Below, piece after piece: positions 42,035 through 51,032 of a DNA stretch of 64,000 bases (the first letter of the stretch is position 1; each line of letters starts with the position of its first letter). A model generated the notes under the pieces. That model had not been told where the DNA came from and did no database searches. It saw only the letters and a list, made by a program, of their open reading frames with translations. Source of the DNA: Arion vulgaris. Its lineage: Eukaryota; Mollusca; Gastropoda; Stylommatophora; Arionidae. The stretch is from positions 741,001 to 805,000 of the forward strand of contig CM036775.1 of NCBI GenBank assembly GCA_020796225.1, written 5' to 3'. The position numbers were made by a program, and so were the translations under genes.

Positions 42035-42554
42035 GATTCCAGCGTACAGCTAAAACTCAACGATAAGAATCATATCCAGCTTAATAATGGCATTGATACA
42101 TTGCCAATCATTGTTTCTTATTAAAGAGAAAGACATTTTGACACAGCGTTGCCAGCGCTACTGATGCACACTAACCTCTTTCATTATTGAAGGGCGACTC
42201 GCAACACAGGATCCTTCCATTCAGTTTCTTGAATTTTATGAGTTATTTCCCTTTGATTACTGGGCTCAAATTGTACCGAATGAATGACTTGATTAAGGCG
42301 TAATGATGCGAGCAAGTTTCGGAACAATTTCCTCGAATTCTGAAGATTTACATCAATGCTTCCACAATCTAGAAAATGAGTGAAATGATGTGTATTGAAA
42401 CAACAGAAATGATGTACATAGGAAAATGAGTTAGGAAGAGATGGGATGAAATAAAGAGAGAAAAGTTATTGAAGTATCGAAACGAAATTTGTTCACAATA
42501 TTTGCTCGATAGATAAAAATAACATCCACAATATCTTGGCTGGTGAATTATGTT
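41881..42554. other. Unique stretch with (GA)n and a weak B-box-like site
   Basis: GGGATTTGAACCG near 41929 is B-box-like; (GA)n lies at 42005-42031. The rest (42032-42554) is non-repeated, AT-leaning sequence without a supported exon. Confidence 0.45.
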
Positions 42555-42840
42555 AACTTTATACAATTATAAACATGTCAACATGAACATAAAAAGAGCA
42601 ATGTTCAACACAATCTTTCTCCCCACATTATGCTACCAATGTTCAACACAATCTTTCTCCCCACATTATGCTACCAATGTTCAACACAATCTTTCTCCCC
42701 ACATTATGCTACCAATGCCAAACCTGATCGCTGACAACAAATGATAGAAGAAAATTAGTTACGACAGAGATGAAGTGTCTACGCAGAATGATCGAGGTAA
42801 GAAGAACAGACCGGTTTAGAAATGACGACATAGACATGGA
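42555..42840 (+). mobile_element. LINE fragment with 38-bp expansion
   Basis: AMFNTIFLPTLCYQ, then after the array a frame with RRKLVTTEMKCLRRMIEVRR, belongs to the LINE family of 18150 and 45835. The unexpanded relative at 45870-45925 has the TTCAACACAAACTTTCTCTC segment once. Confidence 0.8.
42601..42714. repeat. 38-bp tandem repeat in LINE sequence, 3 copies
   Basis: The core is ATGTTCAACACAATCTTTCT, then CCCCACATTATGCTACCA; copies are identical. Confidence 0.95.
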
Positions 42841-43215
42841 CAGACTATCACCTTCCGACTTAGGATAGGACATAACAGACTGAACAAACACCTACACAGG
42901 CTACGATTGTCCCCATCCCTCTGTGAACCTGTGCCACCGCTGAGCAAACCACAGAACATGTCCTGCAAGACTGTCCCCTGTATGTCCTCCTAAGAAATGA
43001 ATGCTGGCTCTACAACACAACACTACATTCAAAACTACATGGCACCAGAGATGAGCTCCAGACAACAATCGACTTCATCATAAGAACGCGTCTAACAGTA
43101 TAATCATCAAAACTACTTGGCACCAGAGATGAGCTCCAGACAACAGTCAACTTCATCATAAGAACGCGTCTAACGGTATAATCATCAAAACTACATGGCA
43201 CCAGAGATGAATTCT
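42841..43215 (+). mobile_element. C-terminal end of a second LINE type with 78-bp repeats
   Basis: RLRIGHNRLNKHLHRLRLSP, and in a shifted frame TCATAEQTTEHVLQDCPLYV, then LLRNECW, resemble the Cys/His tail of RNase-H-bearing LINEs. GTRDELQTTIDFIIRTRLTV and its stop codon are repeated at 78-bp spacing (43031, 43109, partial 43187). Confidence 0.78.
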
Positions 43216-43380
43216 AGAGTATTACAAATTTGTTTATGTGCTGCACATACACATGGGACATCTAGCACCATCTGATGAACGGGAATATAAATACTATATT
43301 TACAAGAGTATTACAAATTTGTTTATGTTCTGCACATACACATGGGGCATCTAGCACCATCTGACGAATGGGAATATAAA
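43216..43380. repeat. 89-bp tandem duplication
   Basis: AGAGTATTACAAATTTGTTT begins units at 43216 and 43305; the copies differ at a few bases. Confidence 0.93.
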
Positions 43381-43914
43381 GTTTGATGTTGCTGTCATCT
43401 AACGACACCTTTAGAAAACACCAACTACATTTACCTACCATCCCACAGAACTGTGTGACTTTCTTATTGACTCGCCCTCGTAAGTATCTATGCCCTACAT
43501 CTATTCCTGAGACTGTTATTTCTCGAATGTTGTTAGTGCACCGAGTCCTTAAGAAAAGAAGTTCCTGCCGTTGAGTGTGTTAGCAACCGTAGAAGAGAGT
43601 ATTTTCATGAGAAAATTGCTATATGGATAATTGAGACACTTAACGATGCCCAGATGTAATACTAAGGTCATAGTTGAGAGCTCCAGTGCAGGTCCTTGTA
43701 TTTACCAGTGTAATTATAAATGTCGTATCCTTCATTAAGTTTCCAAGTGATTGACACCATGTGACACATCTGTAACTTGAGAAATGTTATCGTGTCTACG
43801 TGTGGTTATGCTGTGATGCAGTGTGTTATGACGACTGACACCCATCGTCATTTTCCTGCATGTTTCAAGAAACGAGAGAATAACTAATGGCGAACACGTA
43901 ACAAAAAAGTACTG
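43381..43914. other. Unique stretch, no gene recognised
   Basis: One 63-codon frame (43383-43574) has no known motif or splice support. GTAACAAAAAAGTACTGTAG near 43900 recalls the FB family. Confidence 0.4.
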
Positions 43915-44270
43915 TAGTTTTCTTCTTCTGCTGCTTCACCTTTTAACCTCCAACGGACTTCATTAAACTTCTTCCAGCTCTTTCTCTCGCCTGCCATCCC
44001 ATCCAATTCTGTCCATGCTTTACCTATCATTTTAATATCAGTCTCCAGATCTTCATGTCTATTTAGGCCTTCCTCTACTCCTCTTTTCCTGCGGGTTCCA
44101 TCACAATGCCTGTCTTTCAATGCTTCCATACGATCTTCTCAATGTGTGTCCTGTCTATCGGAAGCGTCCCTTCCTAAGCTCTTTCTCCACTGGTATCTGC
44201 TTAGTTATTTCTCTGAGCTCCTCGTTCGTAATCTTATCCTATCATCTCAATCCCTCTACATTTACTTATG
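43915..44270 (-). mobile_element. LINE C-terminal end
   Basis: The minus strand encodes DRHCDGTRRKRGVEEGLNRH, then DIKMIGKAWTELDGMAGERK and SWKKFNEVRWRLKGEAAEEE, with (GAA)n at the end. It is the same family as 59700-60140. The sequence CTTTCTCCACTGGTATCTGC occurs once here. Confidence 0.8.
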
Positions 44271-44412
44271 TAGTGTTACACAAATAATAACAGTATATTG
44301 TTGTTTTTGGGCTGAGAAGATCATCGTGGAATGAGGAATACCAGCAATAAAGAGAAGAAGAGGAACACCACAGAGAAGATGGATTCAGGATGTAACTGAT
44401 GATTTCAACATG

Positions 44413-44888
44413 TCACTAGACATGCACTTGAGTGGAACCCGCAAGTAAAACGAAAAAGAGGACGCTCTAAACAGACCTGGAGAGTCGAAGTCTTCTTGAG
44501 GTACTAAAGAGTGCTCAACTATCCTGGGAGACTATAAAGAAAACAGTCAGAGACTGAGAAGAATGGCGAACTATCCTGGGAGACTATAAAGAAAACAGTC
44601 AGAGACTGAGAAGAATGGCGAACTATCCTGGGAGACTATAAAGAAAACAGTCAGAGACTGAGAAGTGTGGCGAACTATCCTGGGAGACTATAAAGAAAAC
44701 AGTCAGAGACTGAGAAGAATGGCGAACTATCCTGGGAGACTATAAAGAAAACAATCAGAGACTGAGAAGAATGGCGAACTATTCTGGGAGACCATAAAGA
44801 AAACAGTCAAGGACAGAAAAGAGTGGCAAACAACTGTTGAGACCCTATGCTTCACGTGGAGCGGAGAGAAATAAATCAAGTAAGTAAG
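44413..44888 (+). mobile_element. 5'-truncated LINE inserted in a LINE, with 52-bp expansion
   Basis: It starts near CACTAGACATGCACTTGAGT (RHALEWNPQVKRKRGRSKQT), passes into tandem 52-bp units, and ends with DRKEWQTTVETLCFTWSGEK and an (AAGT)n tail. It is flanked by a 9-bp target duplication. The same LINE type lies on the minus strand at 50483-50870. Confidence 0.86.
44521..44833. repeat. 52-bp minisatellite from LINE coding sequence, 6 copies
   Basis: The core is ATCCTGGGAGACTATAAAGA, then AAACAGTCAGAGACTGAG. The last unit reads on into the unique LINE end. The first-unit frame gives LSWETIKKTVRD. Confidence 0.95.
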
Positions 44889-44999
44889 TTCAACATGACG
44901 GCTGCAGAAGCAGGACATCTGGCCTATGAGAGGAGAAATTCGAAGGACTGTTGGGGTGGCAAAGTTCTGCTCAGGACAAGCTATGTGATGATGATTGTT

Positions 45000-45785
45000 T
45001 TTGTAAAACTAAAGTGCTTTGTTTGTACATGTTTCACTTTGTTTGTACATGTTTCGCTTTGTTTGTACGTGTTTCACTTTGTTTGTACATGTTTCGCTTT
45101 GTTTGTACGTGTTTCACTTTGTTTGTACATGTTTCGCTTTGTTTGTACGTGTTTCGCTTTGTTTGTACATGTTTCGCTTTGTTTGTACGTGTTTCGCTTT
45201 GTTTGTACATGTTTCGCTTTGTTTGTACATGTTTCGCTTTGTTTGTACGTGTTTCACTTTGTTTGTACATGTTTCGCTTTGTTTGTACGTGTTTCACTTT
45301 GTTTGTACATGTTTCGCTTTGTTTGTACGTGTTTCGCTTTGTTTGTACATGTTTCGCTTTGTTTGTACATGTTTCGCTTTGTTTGTACGTGTTTCACTTT
45401 GTTTGTACATGTTTCGCTTTGTTTGTACATGTTTCGCTTTGTTTGTACATGTTTCGCTTTGTTTGTACATGTTTCGCTTTGTTTGTACGTGTTTCGCTTT
45501 GTTTGTACATGTTTCGCTTTGTTTGTACGTGTTTCGCTTTGTTTGTACATGTTTCGCTTTGTTTGTACGTGTTTCGCTTTGTTTGTACATGTTTCGCTTT
45601 GTTTGTACATGTTTCGATTTGTTTGTACATGTTTCGCTTTGTTTGTACGTGTTTCGCTTTGTTTGTACATGTTTCGCTTTGTTTGTACGTGTTTCGCTTT
45701 GTTTGTACTTGTTTCGCTTTGTTTGTACATGTTTCGCTATTGCTATATAGTTTTAATGCAGTCTTCCATTATATAGAATAACTAA
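45000..45785 (+). repeat. Fold-back family (FB) segment containing a 20-bp array
   Basis: TTTTGTAAAACTAAAGTGCT at the left and GCTATTGCTATATAGTTTTA, then ATGCAGTCTTCC, at the right are adjacent segments of the FB consensus. The array is an expansion of the sequence between them. Confidence 0.8.
45017..45740. repeat. 20-bp minisatellite, 36 copies
   Basis: The unit is TTTGTTTGTACATGTTTCGC, with ACGTG and TTCAC variants; ACATG and ACGTG alternate over long stretches, suggesting 40-bp and larger duplications. Frames above 300 codons are by-products. Confidence 0.97.
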
Positions 45786-45834
45786 CCCTAACCTAACATA
45801 GATGCAATAGAAGCACATCCAATAACAGGACAAA

Positions 45835-46310
45835 TGGCGTCAATTTTAAAATGCAAACATGTCACCATGAACACAAAAAGCATTTTTCAACACAAACTTT
45901 CTCTCAACATTATGCTTTCAGTGCCAAACCTAGACGCTGACACAAACAAACTATTCACGTAGAGGTAAAATGCTTACACAGAATGCTGGGAGTAACAAGA
46001 AGAGACTTGCTTTAGAAATAAAGACATCAGGAAAAAAGTCGGTACAAAATCTCAGTACTGAACTTCATCAAGAAACAACAGATTATATGATTCTGTCACA
46101 TCAACAGATTATATGATTCTGTCACATCAACAAATTACCAATAGACAATGCTTCTTATTTTAACAATGCTACTCCGATACAGTAGATACAAAGCAAAAGG
46201 CCGTCGACGCAAAAGGTGGACCTCAGAGATAACAGAGGCAGTGAAAAACACTATTTATGAAGCACACAAAAAAATCTGTTTTAGAAATCTCTTTTAATCC
46301 GGACTAATTG
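45835..46310 (+). mobile_element. LINE C-terminal end, mostly unexpanded relative
   Basis: ATGAACACAAAAAGCATTTT through ATGCTGGGAGTAACAAGAAG, then KKVGTKSQY, matches 42555 and 18150. A 26-bp duplication (AACAGATTATATGATTCTGT, units at 46076 and 46102) lies within the KQQ..FGHL-equivalent segment. The 15-bp array follows the C-terminus. Confidence 0.78.
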
Positions 46311-46311
46311 A

Positions 46312-46650
46312 GACAAAACAGTAGTAGAGAAAACAGTAGTAGAGAAAACAGTAGTAGAGAAAACAGTAGTAGAGAAAACAGTAGTAGAGAAAACAGTAGT
46401 AGAGAAAACAGTAGTAGAGAAAACAGTAGTAGAGAAAACAGTAGTAGAGAAAACAGTAGTAGAGAAAACAGTAGTAGAGAAAACAGTAGTAGAGAAAACA
46501 GTAGTAGAGAAAACAGTAGTAGAGAAAACAGTAGTAGAGAAAACAGTAGTAGAGAAAACAGTAGTAGAGAAAACAGTAGTAGAGAAAACAGTAGTAGAGA
46601 AAACAGTAGTAGAGAAAACAGTAGTAGAGAAAACAGTAGTAGAGAAAAGA
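46312..46650. repeat. 15-bp minisatellite, 22 identical copies
   Basis: The unit is AAAACAGTAGTAGAG. No divergent unit was seen. It is followed by a (GAA)n-type tail (46650-46672), so it sits between LINE C-terminus and tail. Confidence 0.97.
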
Positions 46651-46849
46651 AGAAGAAGAAGAAAAAGAAGAGGCCCATCGTAATACTATGCCCCCCCCTC
46701 CCTCCATGACGTAGTGTTTTCTTTTGTCTCTTGTACATTTCAACACAAGATTAGAGTAATAGAGACCTTGGTAAGGCAGTGTGACGGCGGGGGATGAGCA
46801 CAGTTAACCATACATTGACTACTGTGTCATTAAGAAGCCCAGGGGTTGC

Positions 46850-46935
46850 CGATAGCCAAGTTGATAACACAGTGCATTTAGTGTCTCCGGGGTTCGAGCC
46901 GAGCAGGGGTTTACAGTTCTCGGTACTCAGATGGA
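46850..46935 (+). mobile_element. tRNA-like SINE head
   Basis: An A-box TAGCCAAGTTG (46853-46863) and B-box GGGTTCGAGCC (46890-46900) are good matches at normal spacing. The body is cut by the 16-bp array; no cloverleaf tRNA gene is supported. Confidence 0.6.
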
Positions 46936-46937
46936 TA

Positions 46938-47343
46938 ACACTCAACACTACAGATATACAACACTACAGATATACAACACTACAGATATACAACACTACA
47001 GATATACAACACTACAGATACAATACTACAGATATACAACACTACAGATATACAACACTACAGATATACAACACTACAGATACAACACTACAGATATACA
47101 ACACTACAGATATACAACACTACAGATATACAACACTACAGATATACAACACTACAGATATACAACACTACAGATACAACACTACATATATACAACACTA
47201 CAGATATACAACACTACAGATATACAACACTACAGATATACAACACTACAGATACAACACTACAGATATACAACACTACAGATAAACAACACTACAGATA
47301 TAACACTACAGATATAACACTACAGATATATAACACTACAGAT
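46938..47343. repeat. 16-bp minisatellite, about 26 copies
   Basis: The unit is ACTACAGATATACAAC; several 14-bp units lack one TA. Confidence 0.96.
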
Positions 47344-47574
47344 AAATACGACAATTGAATACAAGCAAACATAAAGAAATCATAATCAAAGATAAAAACT
47401 AATATATGAAAAGATTTTCTCTTATTTATGTCGAACTTCGATATTTCCTGTTTATTATATTTTAACACATACTCACAGCTGTTTGACCTAGATTTGATCT
47501 GATACCGCCTGACCCGACAACTTCTCGATTTGATCTGACCCGACAACTTCTAATCTGTAGATTTCTTACATCGT

Positions 47575-48030
47575 CAACAAAACTAAACAGGACATTACTA
47601 AAACTAAACTAAACAGGACATTACTAAAACTAAACTAAACAGGACCTTACTAAAACAAAACTGAACAGGACCTTACTAAAACTAAACTAAACAGGACATT
47701 ACTAAAACAAAACTAAACAGGACATTACTAAAACTAAACTAAACAGGACATTACTAAAACAAAACTAAACAGGACATTACTAAAACTAAACTAAACAGGA
47801 CATTACTAAAACAAAACTAAACAGGACATTACTAAAACTAAACTAAACAGGACATTACTAAAACAAAACTAAACAGGACATTACTAAAACTAAACTAAAC
47901 AGGACATTACTAAAACAAAACTAAACAGGACCTTACTAAAACAAAACTAAACAGGACCTTACTAAAACTAAACTAAACAGGACCTTACTAAAACAAAACT
48001 AAACAGGACATTACTAAAACTAAACTACAT
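47575..48030. repeat. 26-bp minisatellite, about 17 copies
   Basis: The core is AAACAGGACATTACTAAAAC, then TAAACT or AAAACT in near-regular alternation, i.e. a 52-bp dimer; GGACCTTAC variants cluster at the ends. Confidence 0.95.
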
Positions 48031-48204
48031 GACGTGAGAAAAGCTAGCCCCTACTCAGATTTACCAGTTCCCCCTTACCCCGTTTTCTCCTTTCTCCCTA
48101 AACCAGCACGTCAACCCTGCCATGTCTGAAAATCTTCGCCAGAGTTGTAAATTAAAGTTTGAGTCCCTGACATCCGTTGTAATTAATGACCTTGTGAACA
48201 TGAT

Positions 48205-49015
48205 CTCATACCATCACCAGCGATGTCTGGACATACCACCACCAGCGATGTCTGGATATACCACCACCAGCGATGTCTGGACATACTACCACCAGCGATG
48301 TCTGGACATACCACCACCAGCGATGTCTGGACATACCACCACCAGCGATGTCTGGACATACCACCACCAGCGATGTCTGGACATACCACCACCAACGATG
48401 TCTGGACATACCACCACCAGCGATGTCTGGACATACCACCACCAGCGATGTCTGGACATACCACCGCCAGCGATGTCTGGACATACTACCACCAGCGATG
48501 TCTGGACATACCACCACCAGCGATGTCTGGACATACCACCACCAGCGATGTCTGGACATACCACCACCAGCGATGTCTGGACATACCACCACCAACGATG
48601 TCTGGACATACCACCACCAGCGATGTCTGGACATACCACCACCAGCGATGTCTGGACATACCACCACCAGCGAAGTCTGGACATACCACCATCAGCGATG
48701 TCTGGACATACCACCACCAGCGATGTCTGGACATACCACCACCAGCGATGTCTGGACATACCACCACCAGCGATGTCTGGACATACCACCACCAGCGATG
48801 TCTGGACATACCACCACCAACGATGTCTGGACATACCACCACCAGCGATGTCTGGACATACCACCACCAGCGATGTCTGGACATACCACCACCAACGATG
48901 TCTGGACATACCCCCACCAACGATGTCTGGACATACCACCACCAGCGATGTCTGGACATACCACCACCAACGATGTCTGGACATACCACCACCAACGATG
49001 TCTGGACATACTTAC
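48205..49015. repeat. 25-bp minisatellite, 32 copies
   Basis: The core is CCACCACCAGCGATGTCTGG, then ACATA; a CAACGATG variant clusters to the right. All frames read through in both orientations. Confidence 0.97.
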
Positions 49016-49269
49016 CCAATAAGATTTTCTTAATGAATGTTGACTTCAATTCTGGACAAAAGTCCCAGACCAACAAACTCTTGGAGTCAACTTAACCTCT
49101 GCAGAGGTTTATTGCAGAACTGAGTTAAGTGCGTACTAAAACAAAGAAAGATTCGATCAATGTTTCTCTTCTCTTCTTTCAACGATCCAGAATTGTTTGG
49201 GCTTTCTCGTTGATCCAATACTATGTATGTATTATATGTGTTATATGTATTATATAATTATTTTAAGTA

Positions 49270-50245
49270 TTATATGTATGTCAGATCATATGTTTGCTCT
49301 GCTACCGTATGACAGTAGACAATACCATCTGCAACTGTTAAACCACAGTCAACTCTGACTGGGCCTGACAACTGACGGGAAAATCCTTGACCTAGTTTAA
49401 GTTTGCGGCTGGTAAATATAAATGTTTGATAGAACACTACAAGCTCTTTCCAATTTTACTCAATTCTGTGAGTCTATGGTAATTTATTGGTGAAAAATAT
49501 TCATAATATTGATATTACTTATTGTTAAACTTAACTTGTTACATAATATAACTTCGATTTAGCATTTTGTGTTGATTTTAAAATGAATTCGTCTATATAC
49601 AACAATACTGGAATGCGAGATCACGTGGTGTAGTTGGGGTCTGATTTCCCATAATTCTTATCCGAGTCCGCAGGCCTATAAGTTTATAGTTGGCTTTGGT
49701 TAAACCCACTGTCAGATCAGATGTTTCATCTGCTACCGTATGACAGTAGATGGTACCATCTGCAACTGTTAAACCCACTGTCAGATCAGATGTTTCATCT
49801 GCTACCGTATTACAGTAGACGGTACCATCTGCAACTGTTAAACCCATTGCCTTGTGGAAGGGGGCGTGGGAGAGCTAAATGCTAGGGATGTGAACCCAGA
49901 TAGAAAATCCCCACTGCCTTGTGGGTCAGTACGGTTATGCAGAAAGCTAGAGGATTGAACATTGACCACAAATCTGGAGGGAGTGACCGTAAGGCAGTTG
50001 ATGGTTATATGTGCATTTCATCTTCTGGCATCCCTTGTAAGTACTGCTAGATTCCAATCGTATGGACTTTGTCTGTTCTTTGGATGAAACATTAGGGTAG
50101 AGAGGTGGTTTGTGCAAAATGAACAAGGCACATACCTCATATCGGTTGCCCATGCTAGGCACAAAGAGAGAGGACACTTCATCCTTGCTTTCGGCTCGGA
50201 CACATCACGGAAAGCAACAGTCGCTAGAGACTTATGCATGAATTG
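49270..50245 (-). repeat. Dispersed unclassified repeat R1, copy 2
   Basis: Bases 49850-50245 match 150-600 in reverse. Bases 49375-49700 match 63300-63640 directly (CGTCTATATACAACAATACT, GTGTAGTTGGGGTCTGATTT). Between them a 69-bp unit (GATCAGATGTTTCATCTGCT) is duplicated (49708-49848), and a relative lies at 49277-49345. The class is unknown. Confidence 0.65.
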
Positions 50246-50482
50246 ATAGACAAGAGAGACAATCGTAAACTTAGAAGAAGATTTCCTAGTAAATCACTTG
50301 CCTATTGTCAGTCTGTCAATGTATCTTCTTCTTCAATGATCTAACAGTACTTCTTGCCCTTCAGTTCAATGCTATATAGTGATATCTGCATGTGTTTGTA
50401 AGTTGTTCTTTTGTTCCGTATAATGTATTTCATTTGTCTGGCCTTGGAGGAAGGAAGATCTTCCTGACATCATCTTAACTTG

Positions 50483-50870
50483 ACTTATTCCTCTCCGCTT
50501 CTCGTGGAGCATAGGGCCTCAACAGTTGTTTGCCACACTTCTCTGTCCCTGGTTGTTCTCTATATGTTCTCCCAGGATAGTCGAGCACACTTCTCTGTCC
50601 CTGGTTGTTCTCTATATGTTCTCCCAGGATAGTCGAGCACACTTCTCTGTCCCTGGTTGTCCTCGTTATGGTCTCCCAGGATAGTCGAGCACACTTCTCT
50701 GTCCCTGGTTGTTCTCTATATATTATCCCAGGATAGTCGAGCACACTTCTCTGTCCCTGGTTGTTCTCGTTATGGTCTCCCAGGATAGTCGAGCACTCTT
50801 CAGTTCCTCAAGAAGACTTTGTCTTCAGGTCTGTTTAGGGCGTCCTATTTTTTATCGTTTTCGTTTCGGG
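50483..50870 (-). mobile_element. LINE tail with 52-bp expansion (same LINE type as 44413)
   Basis: The minus strand reads RPKQT, a degraded EELKSA segment, then units containing SWETITRTTRDREVCSTILG, ending in CGKQLLRPYAPREAERNK. Units of 52 bp (CACTTCTCTGTCCCTGGTTG) fill 50514-50800. The segment that is repeated is the one repeated at 44521. Confidence 0.85.
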
Positions 50871-50990
50871 TTCAACTCAAGAGCATGTCTAGTGCTCAAG
50901 AGCATGTCTAGTGGTCAAGAGCATGTCTAGTGCTCAAGAGCATGTCTAGTGCTCAAGAGCATGTCTAGTGATCAAGAGCATGTGTAGTGC
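50871..50990. repeat. 19-bp minisatellite from the 5' edge of the LINE, about 6 copies
   Basis: The unit is GCTCAAGAGCATGTCTAGT. Its reverse complement matches the ACTAGACATGCACTTGAG that begins the related LINE at 44413. Confidence 0.93.
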
Positions 50991-51032
50991 TGATATCATC
51001 TAGTGCTTGATAAATATATATAAATATGTATA

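Larger units (their letters stand above)
44335..44990 (+). mobile_element. LINE tail split by a second LINE
   Basis: RRRGTPQRRWIQDVTDDFNM (44341-44412) continues at 44889 with NMTAAEAGHLAYERRNSKDC, then WGGKVLLRTSYVMM. This is the family of 29421. The break is filled by a different LINE, flanked by TTCAACATG at 44404-44412 and 44889-44897. Confidence 0.85.

Noticed and set aside
43383..43574. 63-codon frame in unique sequence
   Set aside because: No motif, no splice sites, and length expected by chance in this window.
44847..45781. Frames up to 309 codons resembling repeated membrane segments (FVCTCFALFV)
   Set aside because: The 20-bp array gives the same peptide in three frames; hydrophobicity follows from T-rich units.
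48122..49095. 300-codon frames of His/Pro/Thr-rich repeats
   Set aside because: They arise from the 25-bp array and are open on both strands in several frames.
49593..49847. Protein with 23-residue repeats (TVADGT.YC.TVADETSDL)
   Set aside because: It is a two-copy 69-bp DNA duplication inside the dispersed repeat R1; only one unit is present in copy 1.
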